Positions 8,200 through 16,515 are shown, numbered from the stretch's first letter. The stretch: 37,600 nucleotides of DNA from Pelosinus propionicus DSM 13327 (GCF_900114615.1 NZ_FOTS01000051.1:1-37600), one strand, 5' to 3'. The notes: generated from the sequence alone by a model not told the origin. Translations and numbers: made by a program.

Positions 8200-9882
8200 A
8201 TGAAAAAAATCAAATGCATTCAAAAATTATCAAAACATTTGCCTGAAGCTTCCCTGGAAATGTCTAAAAAAAAGTTGGCGCAACTACAACTGATCACTAC
8301 GCAAAGCACAGAATTTAGTGAGGAAATAGGACAGATCATTGCTCAACTGCGCAGTGTAGCAGCTCCTTCCAGTGAGCCTTTTATTTTTACGTCTGAATTA
8401 CAAGAGAATGAGCAGTTGCTTCGAGTTGTTTTTAGAGACTGCAGTGATATTGAATTTCGTATATTTGATGCTGCTGGCAAGAAAGCTTTACTGGTGTATT
8501 TAAAGGGTATGGCAGATACCTCAAATTTAGAAAGAAATGTCCTTAAACCGCTAATGAGTTATACAGCGCAAGAGACTGAAAATACAGCTAGTTTGTTACA
8601 CCTGCTGACGGATATGAAGCTTGTAGCAGAAAATGTTCTAGGGGCTGCTTCGGTGACAATACTAGCTTCAGCTAAGGCGGCGATTGATGCTGTTATGACC
8701 GGTAATGCATTACTGATGATTGATGGCTTGGCTGAAGTGGCGAGTATTGCGGTCATTAAATATGTGAAACGGGAGATCAGTGCTCCTTATAATGAATATG
8801 CCTTGCAGGGATCTGATGAAGCATTTAATGAAGCCATTATGGATAACATTGCTCTTATACGTCGGCGTACTCGTGATACCAATCTCAAAGTACATATCAT
8901 GAAAATAGGAGAACGTACCAATACAGCGATTGCTGTGCTATATGTAGCCAACTTGGTTAAACCGGGTTTAGTGGAAGAGGTAGAACGCCGCATTGGATTG
9001 ATCAAAAAAGACAAATTGCTTGATTCTGCATCGATTGATCAGTACTTAGTAGATCATCCATGGTCCCCTTTTCCCCAAACACAAATGACAGAAAGACCAG
9101 ATAAAATGTTAGCCGCATTATATGAAGGGCGGGTAGGGATAATTGTAGATGGTACTCCAGTAGAGATTTTGGTTCCCTGTACCTATAACGTTTTGATGCA
9201 AGCTCCTGATGACTATACCATGGCGCCAATCATTGCCAGCCTAATACGCTTCTCAAGAAATGCTGCGGCCTTTCTGGCCGTTTATTTACCAGCCATTTAT
9301 GTTGCAGTTGTTTCTTATCACCCAGGGATGCTGCCTACGACAATGGCCATTTCAATCGCAGAACTAAGATCCCGTACTCCCTTTCCTTCTTTTTTGGAAG
9401 CAATTATGATGGAAATATTATTGGAATTGATACAGGAAGCAATTATACGTCTCCCCGCAAAGCTGACTGGTGCTGCTAGTATGATCGGTGCTTTCATTAT
9501 CGGCAACACAGTCGTGCAGGCTGGCCTTATAAATCCTTTATTAGTAGTTGTAATTGCAACTACGGCTATTTCTTCCTATTCCATGCCTTCTTATAATTTT
9601 AGCATGGCTCTTCGCTGGACAAGAGTACCCATGCTGATCTTGGCGTCTATGCTAGGGTTGTATGGCGTAATTTTAGGGGTTTTAGCCATTACCATCCATT
9701 TATGTTCTTTGCGCAGCTTTGGAGAATCGTATTTAGGCGGTATGTTTAATGTTGATCTTCTGGCAGATTGGAAAGATAGCGTAGTGAGGCTGCCTGCCAA
9801 GTTACTAACAAGAAGACCTAAAGAATTTGGTGCTCAAGACCAGATAAGGATAGGTGACAATGATGGCCAACCTAGAAGCTAA
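8200..9882 (+). CDS. spore germination receptor A subunit (GerA family), second operon
   Basis: A 560-residue GerAA/GerKA-type subunit with the canonical features: NIALIRRRTRDTNLKV near residues 215-230, SPFPQTQMTERPDK near 288-301, and a C-terminal membrane block from about residue 346 ending CSLRSFGESYLGG. Its N-terminal ~65 residues are helical and charged. The ATG at 8200 follows GGAAGGAGAG. It overlaps the B gene by about 23 bp. It differs clearly from the first A subunit, so the two receptors probably have different specificities. No sigma-G promoter with correct spacing was found upstream. Confidence 0.9.
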   Translation: MKKIKCIQKLSKHLPEASLEMSKKKLAQLQLITTQSTEFSEEIGQIIAQLRSVAAPSSEPFIFTSELQENEQLLRVVFRDCSDIEFRIFDAAGKKALLVYLKGMADTSNLERNVLKPLMSYTAQETENTASLLHLLTDMKLVAENVLGAASVTILASAKAAIDAVMTGNALLMIDGLAEVASIAVIKYVKREISAPYNEYALQGSDEAFNEAIMDNIALIRRRTRDTNLKVHIMKIGERTNTAIAVLYVANLVKPGLVEEVERRIGLIKKDKLLDSASIDQYLVDHPWSPFPQTQMTERPDKMLAALYEGRVGIIVDGTPVEILVPCTYNVLMQAPDDYTMAPIIASLIRFSRNAAAFLAVYLPAIYVAVVSYHPGMLPTTMAISIAELRSRTPFPSFLEAIMMEILLELIQEAIIRLPAKLTGAASMIGAFIIGNTVVQAGLINPLLVVVIATTAISSYSMPSYNFSMALRWTRVPMLILASMLGLYGVILGVLAITIHLCSLRSFGESYLGGMFNVDLLADWKDSVVRLPAKLLTRRPKEFGAQDQIRIGDNDGQPRS

Positions 9883-10981
9883 ATCTTACATGACACCATG
9901 GCAGCTGGCAATTGTAGTATTTGTAACTTGTGTGGGGGCACAAATTTTGCTGAGTCCTCGCAGTTTGATTGCTGATGCAGAACATGGAGCCGGGATTAGT
10001 GTAGTGATTGGAGGAGTGTTGTTTTATAGTGCAACCTGCTTAATGCTTGTTCTGGCCAAAAAATATCCCGATGAGACGATCGTTGAATACGCTCCGCGAA
10101 TTTTTGGAAAAATTGGAGGCACTCTGGTCGTCATCTGGTTTAATATGCTGTTTTTTCTACAGGTTATTCAAATATTTTATGGCATGGGGAAAATCATAAC
10201 ATTTTATATGTTTGACCGGACGCCGCCTGAAGTTGTAATCTTGGCATTGCTAGCCGTTTGTGCGTATTGTGCAGTGCAGGATTGGGGAACGATTATGCGA
10301 ATCCAGCAATTCATGTTTTTTGTGGCGTACAGTATACTCATTCTAGTATGGCTAACTAGTATTTTAAATTTGCAGCCTGAAAATCTGCTGCCTTTATGGC
10401 CAGTCAATATTAAGGCAGTTGTAGGCGGTGGATTGTCTACTTGGAATATGTATGCAGGTTATGAATGTGTATTGCTGCTCATGCCGTTAGTATACAGACA
10501 AGTTAGTTTAGGCAGTTTAATAAAGATCATGGGGGCATCTTTTGGATGCTTAATTGTACTCTTTCTACTTGTTATCGTGATTATCATTGGTGTATTAACG
10601 GTAGATGGTGCTAAAAATTTATTGTATCCAGCATTGATCGTTATTCGAAGTGTTGAACTACCAGGAACGTTTATTGAGCGGTTAGAAAATTATCTGCTGA
10701 TTGCTTGGATTCCAGTGGTATTTGATACATTAGCAGCGATGATGTTCTTTATGGGAGAAATCTGTATGCGGCATTGGCGTCAGGCTGATCATCGTCCTTG
10801 GGTTTTATTCTTAGTGCCAATCATATATGTGGGCAGCATTCTTTTAGATAATCAGCAGGTATATGAGATGGCAAATAAATTCACGATGTGGCTGGGATTG
10901 GCTTTTTCTTTTATTGCAGTTCCCTTGTCTCTTTCACTTTCCTGGTGGCAAAAACGGAAGGCAGGGACAGGTTGTGGCTAA
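9860..10981 (+). CDS. spore germination receptor B subunit (GerB family permease), second operon
   Basis: A 373-residue, about ten-helix spore permease. It opens with MTPWQLAIVVFVTCVGAQILLSPRSL, of which the TPWQ and GAQIL portions are usual for the family. Three in-frame starts are possible: GTG 9854, ATG 9860 and ATG 9863. AAGGATAGGTG lies just before them, so the exact start is uncertain by two residues. It overlaps the A gene upstream and the C gene downstream by 8 bp. Together with the A and C subunits it forms the membrane receptor. Confidence 0.88.
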   Translation: MMANLEAKSYMTPWQLAIVVFVTCVGAQILLSPRSLIADAEHGAGISVVIGGVLFYSATCLMLVLAKKYPDETIVEYAPRIFGKIGGTLVVIWFNMLFFLQVIQIFYGMGKIITFYMFDRTPPEVVILALLAVCAYCAVQDWGTIMRIQQFMFFVAYSILILVWLTSILNLQPENLLPLWPVNIKAVVGGGLSTWNMYAGYECVLLLMPLVYRQVSLGSLIKIMGASFGCLIVLFLLVIVIIIGVLTVDGAKNLLYPALIVIRSVELPGTFIERLENYLLIAWIPVVFDTLAAMMFFMGEICMRHWRQADHRPWVLFLVPIIYVGSILLDNQQVYEMANKFTMWLGLAFSFIAVPLSLSLSWWQKRKAGTGCG

Positions 10982-12188
10982 AAGGAAATTGATAGGGTGC
11001 GTGGCATTACTTCTTTTATGTTTCCTTGTCGCCGGATGCTGGGATCGGCGAGAACTACAGGATCGTAATTTTGTATTAGCGGTAGCGATTGATATGGCAG
11101 ATGATGGATTAAAGCTAGGTATCGATCCCAAAGAGGCTCTCAAAGTACGAGAAGAAGAAACCTTTGTTCAACCAGACGGCAGAAAGCGATATCGTTTGAG
11201 TTTGCAGTTATTAAAGTTTTCTTCAGGAGAGGCCGGTAAAGATGAAGCTAAGACTTATGCTATATCGAACACCGGAGAATCTTTCTTTGAAATGGTGAGA
11301 GATATGCTGGGGCAGTCCAGTAAATCTCTCTGGTTTGAACATCTGCAGGTTATTATTATTAGTGAGGCTGTATTGAGACAAACGGGATTGGCTGAAATTG
11401 TAGATTTTTTTAAAAGAGATTCTGAAATGCGTTCGCGGATTAAAGTATATGTAACGCCGGGTACAGCCCGTTCTTTAATAGAATATCAACCGCCTTCGAA
11501 AGAAGCTGGCGGTATGTTTTTAGCCGATCTCATACGCCTTCACAGCCGAAATAATCATATAGCAGGAGCACGCACTGACTTAGGGTATACTGTTCAGTAT
11601 CTCGATCTTCGAAGCAATGTATTATTACCCCGAATTGAAATAGCCGATAAAGTTGTAAAATTAGGAGGATCAGCAGTATTTAAAAAAGATAAATTTATTG
11701 GTTATGTAGATGGATATGCTATCGCGGGTCTGAAATTTATGTATGGAACAGAGGAGTCTGCTATTGTTGCCACAGAATGTCCTGATCATCCTGGACATCA
11801 GATGGCATTTGAATTGTTTCGTGATGATACTAAACTCATACCTCATGTAGAGGGTGACACAATTTATTTTACTGTAGATATAAATATGTATGGCAACCTT
11901 GGAGAAATTCAGGGGGATATTAGTCAGGATGACACATTAGACCCACAATATATTCATCGGCTGGAAATAGCATTTGCGGAAGAAATTAAACAAAATGTAC
12001 TCTATGCAGATCGTGTCTTTAGAAAAGAAATGCAAGTTGATACGATCAGTCGATTTGCTGGTAAGTTAAAGGCATATGAGCCTGAGACCTGGGCAAAGGT
12101 TCAGGATCAATGGGATGAGATCTATCCTATGATTCCAATCATCATTTCTGTGAATGTAACCATTCAGAAGGTCGGCAGCCATAAGTAA
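10974..12188 (+). CDS. spore germination receptor C subunit lipoprotein, second operon copy 1
   Basis: A 404-residue GerC lipoprotein. I place the start at the GTG at 10974, which follows AGGGACAGG and overlaps the B-gene stop by 8 bp. Starting there gives a clean signal peptide (KRKLIGCVALLLLCFLVAGC). The lipobox cysteine is followed by the family motif WDRRELQDRNFVLAVAID. The C-terminal GerAC-like domain is intact. An upstream in-frame start at 10863 would lie inside the B gene and is rejected. The next gene is a paralogue of this one. Confidence 0.88.
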   Translation: MAKRKLIGCVALLLLCFLVAGCWDRRELQDRNFVLAVAIDMADDGLKLGIDPKEALKVREEETFVQPDGRKRYRLSLQLLKFSSGEAGKDEAKTYAISNTGESFFEMVRDMLGQSSKSLWFEHLQVIIISEAVLRQTGLAEIVDFFKRDSEMRSRIKVYVTPGTARSLIEYQPPSKEAGGMFLADLIRLHSRNNHIAGARTDLGYTVQYLDLRSNVLLPRIEIADKVVKLGGSAVFKKDKFIGYVDGYAIAGLKFMYGTEESAIVATECPDHPGHQMAFELFRDDTKLIPHVEGDTIYFTVDINMYGNLGEIQGDISQDDTLDPQYIHRLEIAFAEEIKQNVLYADRVFRKEMQVDTISRFAGKLKAYEPETWAKVQDQWDEIYPMIPIIISVNVTIQKVGSHK

Positions 12189-12235
12189 AAAAACAGAGCA
12201 TTTTATACCGCTTAATGAAGGGGAGAGAAACGTTG

Positions 12236-13474
12236 TTGACTGATATGGGGGGGCTAATTAGAAATCGCATTTTCAAGCGTTGGACTGGCTGTATTCTAAT
12301 TCTCATACTCAGTATATGTCTTAGTGGCTGTTGGGATCGACGTGAGTTGCAAGAGCGGCATTTTGTTCTTGCAGTTGCGATTGACAAAGCAGATGAAGGA
12401 CTTGGGGCAGAGCGAGGAAAAGACGTTGACCGAGTGGAAGACTTTGTTCAGCCTCATGGCAGTAAGCTTTACCGTTTGAGCTTTCAAATATTGCAGTTAA
12501 CGCCCTCCAATAATAGTGAAGGGGCCGGAAGAGGAAACACATCAACCAGTGTAATCTCTACTACAGGTGAATCAATGCTTGAAATGATTTGGGATCTTCA
12601 AGGGCAATCTAATAAAGAACTTTGGTTTGATCATGTTCAAACAATTATCATTAGTGATGCTGCTGCCAAGCAGGGCGGACTGCAGCCAATTCTTGATTTT
12701 TATCATCGAAATGAGGAAATACGCTGGCTTACAAAAGTCGTAATTACTGATGGAGAAGCACGAGATTTGTTAGATTACAAACCTCCTAGTGGTGAAGCAA
12801 GCGGTCTATTTATAGCAAATAGTCTGCGAATGTACGCAAAAAGCCAGCATGTTCCAGGATGGCATACTGATTTAGGAGATATTTCGACATCGAAAGATAA
12901 TAGGAGAAGAGTGCTGTTACCACGGATTGAAATGGCAGATGATGTAGTCAAGCTGGGGGGAATGGCTATATTTAAAAATGAAAAGTTTGTTGGCTATGTA
13001 GATGAGTATGCTACACAAGGCGGGAAGCTGATGGGCGGTCTTGAGAGATCAGCAGTGATTACATTTCAATGTCCAGAACATTCTGGATCGATACTTGCAT
13101 TTGAGCTTTTTAGCCATACAACAAAAATCAAACCTCATGTAGAAGGAGAGAAAATTTATTATACTTTGGATATTAATATACGAGGTAACATGGCGGAAAT
13201 GCAATGCAGGCTCCAGCATGATACGATAAAAGATCAGGACATACATAAACTTGAACAGCTGGTTGCTAATGTTGTAAAAGAAAACATACTCTATTCTTTC
13301 CGCATTTTTCAAGACCTGAAAGTCGATGCCAGTTTCTTCGGTCCGAAATTAGAAATATATGAACCTCAGGTGTGGGAACGAGTCAAAGATCATTGGGATG
13401 ATGAAGTTTTCCCGAAGACTTCTTTAATTATATCTGTTAATGTGGTGATTGAAGGTGTAGGAGCGCATCAGTAA
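12236..13474 (+). CDS. spore germination receptor C subunit lipoprotein, second operon copy 2
   Basis: A second GerC lipoprotein of about 412 residues, clearly paralogous to its upstream neighbour (CWDRRELQERHFVLAVAIDKADEG against CWDRRELQDRNFVLAVAIDMADDG). Similarity continues to the C-terminal WDDEVFPKTSLIISVNV. The signal peptide ends LSGC. The start is probably the TTG at 12236 (or 12233), because AAGGGGAGAG lies 8 bp before it. The in-frame ATG at 12215 has no ribosome site in front and contains that purine run within its own coding sequence. The gap to copy 1 is short, so both are likely in one transcript. Confidence 0.86.
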   Translation: MTDMGGLIRNRIFKRWTGCILILILSICLSGCWDRRELQERHFVLAVAIDKADEGLGAERGKDVDRVEDFVQPHGSKLYRLSFQILQLTPSNNSEGAGRGNTSTSVISTTGESMLEMIWDLQGQSNKELWFDHVQTIIISDAAAKQGGLQPILDFYHRNEEIRWLTKVVITDGEARDLLDYKPPSGEASGLFIANSLRMYAKSQHVPGWHTDLGDISTSKDNRRRVLLPRIEMADDVVKLGGMAIFKNEKFVGYVDEYATQGGKLMGGLERSAVITFQCPEHSGSILAFELFSHTTKIKPHVEGEKIYYTLDINIRGNMAEMQCRLQHDTIKDQDIHKLEQLVANVVKENILYSFRIFQDLKVDASFFGPKLEIYEPQVWERVKDHWDDEVFPKTSLIISVNVVIEGVGAHQ

Positions 13475-13502
13475 TGGGGGACATTGTGCAGGTATTTTAC
13501 CT

Positions 13503-13745
13503 TTATCCCATGATGAAGCTAAAGAACCATAAGATGAAAGCTGTAGCGGCATAACCGATGGCTGTCTTGTGAGCCATATTGGCTTCACGGGCTCGAGCAT
13601 TATGTTTATCCAAAAGATTGCCAAGATGCCAGGATACTCCGGCAGTGGCAAGAAAGACTAATAACGTCCAAATGGTAGTTTTATGTACAAGTTGAAATGC
13701 TAATTTTTGCCACAGATAATAAAGATAAGACAAATCGATATTCAT
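13503..13745 (-). CDS. 80-residue membrane protein of unknown function
   Basis: A minus-strand gene between the germination cluster and yabP. The ATG at 13745 is preceded on its strand by AAAAGGAGC at a good distance. It encodes two clear hydrophobic helices, TIWTLLVFLATAGVSWHLG and TAIGYAATAFILWFFSF, joined by a charged loop rich in Ala, Arg and Lys. On its strand a CATACTA (plus 13775-13781) matches the forespore sigma-G -10 consensus, but I see no -35 at the usual 17-18 bp, so forespore expression is only a suggestion. No family recognised. It is oriented against its neighbours. Confidence 0.6.
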   Translation of the reverse strand: MNIDLSYLYYLWQKLAFQLVHKTTIWTLLVFLATAGVSWHLGNLLDKHNARAREANMAHKTAIGYAATAFILWFFSFIMG

Positions 13746-13826
13746 AGAGAAGCTCCTTTTATTGTTGTATTATTTAGTATGTCCACATTATTCTAGATGT
13801 ACTATTCTGCTAATTGACAGCATATA

Positions 13827-13834
13827 CATACAAT
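13827..13834 (+). promoter_or_regulatory. sigma-E-type -10 element upstream of yabP
   Basis: CATACAAT is an exact match to the mother-cell sigma-E -10 consensus and lies 28 bp before the yabP start. yabP is a sigma-E regulon gene in B. subtilis. A convincing -35 at 13-15 bp upstream is not seen; the nearest resemblance (GTACTATT at 13799-13806) is 20 bp away. Confidence 0.45.
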
Positions 13835-13862
13835 GAAAAGTTAGCATAAGGGAGGATTTTCT

Positions 13863-14144
13863 ATGACGATAGATAATAAAACACCCGCTTGGCGCCATCA
13901 AATTATAGTAGTTGATCGAGAGGAAATGACAATTGATGGTGTACTCAGTTTAGGAAGTTATGATGAAAAAGAAGTCATTATGGAAACTGAGCAAGGTGTG
14001 CTCATTGTAAAGGGTGAAGGATTAAATATTAAACAGTTAAATTTGGATAAAAGCAATATTATTGTAGAAGGATTGATCAAAGGTGTTTCTTATGATGATA
14101 CTTCGCATAATAAAAAAGGATTATTAGAAAGATTTTTAAAATAG
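13863..14144 (+). CDS. yabP: sporulation protein YabP
   Basis: A 93-residue protein with the YabP pattern (REEMTIDGVLSLGSYDEKEVIMETEQGVLIVKGEGLNIKQL), a mostly beta-strand fold. In B. subtilis yabP and yabQ are adjacent mother-cell genes, with yabQ needed for spore coat and cortex. The ATG at 13863 follows GGGAGGA. A terminator follows 28 bp after the stop, which separates it from yabQ. That arrangement differs from the contiguous yabPQ of bacilli. Confidence 0.88.
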   Translation: MTIDNKTPAWRHQIIVVDREEMTIDGVLSLGSYDEKEVIMETEQGVLIVKGEGLNIKQLNLDKSNIIVEGLIKGVSYDDTSHNKKGLLERFLK

Positions 14145-14172
14145 TAAATTTAAAATTTGTAAAATGCTAAGG

Positions 14173-14193
14173 CTTGGCGTAAGCCAAGTTTTT
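14173..14193 (+). terminator. rho-independent terminator after yabP
   Basis: A compact hairpin with arms CTTGGC and GCCAAG, a GTAA tetraloop, and a TTTTT tail. It splits yabP from the following transglycosylase gene. Confidence 0.75.
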
Positions 14194-14203
14194 CCGCTAT
14201 TGC

Positions 14204-14253
14204 GGCGCGCGAATGTAGCACGATTAGAGTTGTTTAGTGTTACATATCGCGCC
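14204..14253 (+). repeat. imperfect inverted repeat upstream of the transglycosylase gene
   Basis: Left arm at 14204-14221 (GGCGCGCGAATGTAGCAC) pairs with right arm at 14237-14253 (GTGTTACATATCGCGCC) apart from small bulges, leaving a 15-base loop. The arms are far more GC-rich than the surroundings. It lies 38 bp before the transglycosylase start. A leader hairpin or a protein-binding site are both possible. Confidence 0.5.
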
Positions 14254-14291
14254 TTTATCTGTTTGGATTCTAGGGTGAAAGGAGCATTGTC

Positions 14292-15026
14292 TTGCGACCC
14301 AGATTATTGGTCCTATGGCGTATCGGATTGGCTGTAGCTGCAATTCAGTTGGTAATCTATAGTATCATAGGCTATGGAATTTCTGGGGTACATACTAAGG
14401 CATGGGATACGTTTAATAGGAATGCTTATGTTATAGCAGATGTTGACGATAAGGTACCGTATAAAGAGTTGATCAATCAACGTGCTCGCCAGGCTGGTAT
14501 AAATGGTCAAATCGTTGCAAGCCTGATTCGTGCAGAGAGTTCTTTTCAACCCCGAGCTCATTCACCTGCAGGAGCATACGGATTAATGCAGGTTATTCCT
14601 GGTACGTGGCGTCAAGTCAACGAGAAAGCTAATGTATGTTTGGGGCGCCATCCTGGAGAGTGTACGGTTGAGTGCTATTATAATGAGGAACTTAACATTC
14701 GTATCGGAACTTTATACCTTAGTCAATTAGTAAATAAATATGAAGGAAATATGGTATTGGCTTTGGCTGCTTATAATGCAGGCCCAGGGGCAGTAGACAA
14801 ATACGGAGGGATACCTCCCTATGATGAAACAATAAATTATGTGAATCGTGTAATTGGCTATTGGTATGAGTTATCCTCCTATTCTTTACCCTATACTATT
14901 TTTGCAGAAGAACAGTGGGAATGTATTCGTACTGCTATAGGGTGGTGGTGCTTGGTTACCTTGCTGGGAGTTGTATGGATAGCGAGGAGACTGCATTGTT
15001 GTTATCACTCATGGCGCTGGAGGTGA
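14292..15026 (+). CDS. membrane-anchored lytic transglycosylase (SLT domain)
   Basis: A Slt/MltE-type muramidase that cuts glycan strands to 1,6-anhydromuropeptides. The 244-residue protein has an N-terminal membrane anchor, then an SLT domain from about residue 65. The catalytic Glu82 sits in LIRAESSFQPRAHS, followed by GAYGLMQVIPGT and ALAAYNAGPGAVDKYGGIPPY. A second hydrophobic segment near residues 210-235 is unusual at this end. Three cysteines in CLGRHPGECTVEC (about residues 117-129) form an insertion in the domain, perhaps a disulfide-stabilised loop. The start is the TTG at 14292 after AAAGGAG. It sits between yabP and yabQ, which suggests a role in spore wall remodelling (inference). 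Confidence 0.85.
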   Translation: MRPRLLVLWRIGLAVAAIQLVIYSIIGYGISGVHTKAWDTFNRNAYVIADVDDKVPYKELINQRARQAGINGQIVASLIRAESSFQPRAHSPAGAYGLMQVIPGTWRQVNEKANVCLGRHPGECTVECYYNEELNIRIGTLYLSQLVNKYEGNMVLALAAYNAGPGAVDKYGGIPPYDETINYVNRVIGYWYELSSYSLPYTIFAEEQWECIRTAIGWWCLVTLLGVVWIARRLHCCYHSWRWR

Positions 15027-15030
15027 GGCA

Positions 15031-15501
15031 GTGTATGTAGAAAGTCAATTTTCAATTTTTTTATCTACGGTTGCTACAGGTATAACATTGGGGGTATTAT
15101 TTGACTGTTATCGGGTATTGCGTGGCACCTTTAGGCCGAAAGTTCTGATCACATGGGTTACAGACTTGCTCTATTGGTTAATTGCGACTGCTATTGTATT
15201 TATTGCCTTGGTGCTGAGTAATTGGGGGGAGCTCAGGTTTTATGTATTCTTAGGAATTATAAGTGGCGTTGGCTTATATTATCGATTATTAAGCTTATAC
15301 ATGATCCGTTTATTTGCTGGTATGATTAAGCTGACAAAAACGATCATTACTTTAATAAAAAATATGATTATTGTATTTATAATCAGACCAGTTTCTTTGT
15401 GTGTTAAAATTGTAATCTGGCCTTTTCGATGGATTAGCAGTAAAATAAAAGCTTGGTATCAAGTCTTGCGCCCTGAGCCGCCTCTTGATGAGAAAAAATA
15501 A
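15031..15501 (+). CDS. yabQ: spore cortex/coat biogenesis membrane protein YabQ
   Basis: A 156-residue polytopic protein with four hydrophobic segments in the first ~110 residues (FLSTVATGITLGVLFDCYRVLRG is typical of YabQ) and a basic cytoplasmic tail. In B. subtilis YabQ is a mother-cell sigma-E protein localising to the outer forespore membrane and needed for cortex. The start is the GTG at 15031, with GGAGGTGAG 3-10 bp before it and 4 bp after the transglycosylase stop. The two are therefore co-transcribed and probably translationally coupled. Confidence 0.85.
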   Translation: MYVESQFSIFLSTVATGITLGVLFDCYRVLRGTFRPKVLITWVTDLLYWLIATAIVFIALVLSNWGELRFYVFLGIISGVGLYYRLLSLYMIRLFAGMIKLTKTIITLIKNMIIVFIIRPVSLCVKIVIWPFRWISSKIKAWYQVLRPEPPLDEKK

Positions 15502-15595
15502 AAAATTCTATGAAAAAAAGAGGAATGCATTCACTAATTGGCGAATAAAGCTGTCTTATATGTAAGAGTATTTTTTATATGTGGTGGTGAAGTGT

Positions 15596-15889
15596 GTGCG
15601 AAAGCAGCAAAAGTATCGTGTGAAATGGTTTAAATTATTTCTATTTGTATTATGCAGTTATTTTATTTATGTAACTGTTGGTCAGCAGAGTCAACTTTTT
15701 TCCATTCGCCGTGAAAGTCAAGCCACACGTATGCAGCTTCAGCAATTACGAGAAACCAATACTGCCTTACAAGAAGAACGCAAAGCGTTACATGACCCTA
15801 AATACATAGAAAAATTGGCCCGCGAAGAACAAGGATTAGTGAAACCAGGAGAAATTCCGTTTATTTCGGTGGAAAAAAATAATTTATAG
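15596..15889 (+). CDS. divIC: septum formation initiator DivIC/FtsB family
   Basis: A bitopic division protein that bridges FtsL and FtsQ/DivIB in the divisome. From the chosen start it has 97 residues: a short basic N-terminus, one membrane helix (about 13-30), a coiled coil (about 36-70, RRESQATRMQLQQLRETNTA), then the conserved DPKYIEKLAREEQGLVKPGE. Four in-frame GTG codons are possible (15581, 15584, 15587, 15596). I favour 15596, because GGTGGTGA lies just before it and would otherwise be coding. Confidence 0.85.
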   Translation: MRKQQKYRVKWFKLFLFVLCSYFIYVTVGQQSQLFSIRRESQATRMQLQQLRETNTALQEERKALHDPKYIEKLAREEQGLVKPGEIPFISVEKNNL

Positions 15890-15897
15890 CGGCTTTT

Positions 15898-15920
15898 CTT
15901 GACACCTTTTCAGTGTCAAG
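15898..15920 (+). repeat. inverted repeat overlapping the -35 of the yabR promoter
   Basis: Perfect 8-bp arms CTTGACAC and GTGTCAAG enclose a 7-base spacer. The left arm contains the TTGACA -35 box. There is no T-run, so it is not a standard terminator; an operator or a divIC 3'-end hairpin are the options. Confidence 0.5.
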
Positions 15921-15928
15921 GTTATAAT
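15899..15928 (+). promoter_or_regulatory. sigma-A promoter of yabR
   Basis: TTGACA at 15899-15904 and TATAAT at 15923-15928, both perfect, with an 18-bp spacer. It lies 35 bp before the gene. This is one of the strongest housekeeping promoters in the window. Confidence 0.8.
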
Positions 15929-15962
15929 ATGGATGAAAAACATAGTTTTTTAAGGGGGAAGT

Positions 15963-16403
15963 TTGATTAGTATGTCCATTGAAGTTGGCAGTGTGGTTGA
16001 GGGCGTTGTGACAGGTATTACAAATTTCGGAGCATTTGTAGAATTGCCTGGAGGAAAAGTGGGTTTAATTCATATCTCGGAAGTTGCTGATGTGTATGTT
16101 CGTGATGTGAAAGATTTCCTGAAAGAGCAAGATACGGTAAAAGTTAAAGTTTTGTCAGTTGATGAGCGCGGAAAAATAGGGTTGTCGATTAAGCAACTTC
16201 AGCCGCCAAGTCCAAGTCCAGCTCCTAGTCCTGTTCCCAGGAGAGCACCAGCCAATGATAATCGGCGCTTTGGGAAAGTGAATGCGCCGTCCTTTGAAGA
16301 CAAGTTGACTAAGTTTTTAAAAGATAGTGATGAACGTCTTGGAGATTTAAAACGTAATACAGAATCTAAACGTGGCGGTCGTGGTGCTGCTCGTTCTCAG
16401 TAA
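15963..16403 (+). CDS. yabR: S1-domain RNA-binding protein YabR
   Basis: A single S1 (OB-fold) domain at about residues 4-78, starting VGSVVEGVVTGITNFGAFVE and containing VGLIHISEVAD. A proline-rich linker (PPSPSPAPSPVPRRAP) and a basic Arg/Gly tail follow. Such proteins bind RNA or ribosomes; the exact role of YabR is not settled. The start may be the TTG at 15963 (AAGGGGG ends 4 bp before it) or the ATG at 15972, 13 bp from that site. Position between divIC and spoIIE is the same as in B. subtilis. Confidence 0.85.
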   Translation: MISMSIEVGSVVEGVVTGITNFGAFVELPGGKVGLIHISEVADVYVRDVKDFLKEQDTVKVKVLSVDERGKIGLSIKQLQPPSPSPAPSPVPRRAPANDNRRFGKVNAPSFEDKLTKFLKDSDERLGDLKRNTESKRGGRGAARSQ

Positions 16404-16412
16404 TAGTTCATC

Positions 16413-16441
16413 AGAGCATTTCACATTGAAATGCTCTTTTT
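16413..16441 (+). terminator. rho-independent terminator of yabR
   Basis: Perfect 11-bp arms AGAGCATTTCA and TGAAATGCTCT with a CAT loop, followed by T-residues. Confidence 0.9.
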
Positions 16442-16487
16442 GATGTAATTTTTAATGTTATTATATGACGGAAAAATTTCCTAGTGT

Positions 16488-16496
16488 CTCGACAAA
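16488..16496 (-). promoter_or_regulatory. candidate Spo0A box (0A box) upstream of spoIIE
   Basis: On the minus strand this reads TTTGTCGAG, matching 8 of 9 positions of the Spo0A~P box TTTGTCGAA. spoIIE is a direct Spo0A target in B. subtilis. A second near-match lies at 16571-16579. Confidence 0.45.
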
Positions 16497-16515
16497 AATA
16501 ATAACTTTATAATAC

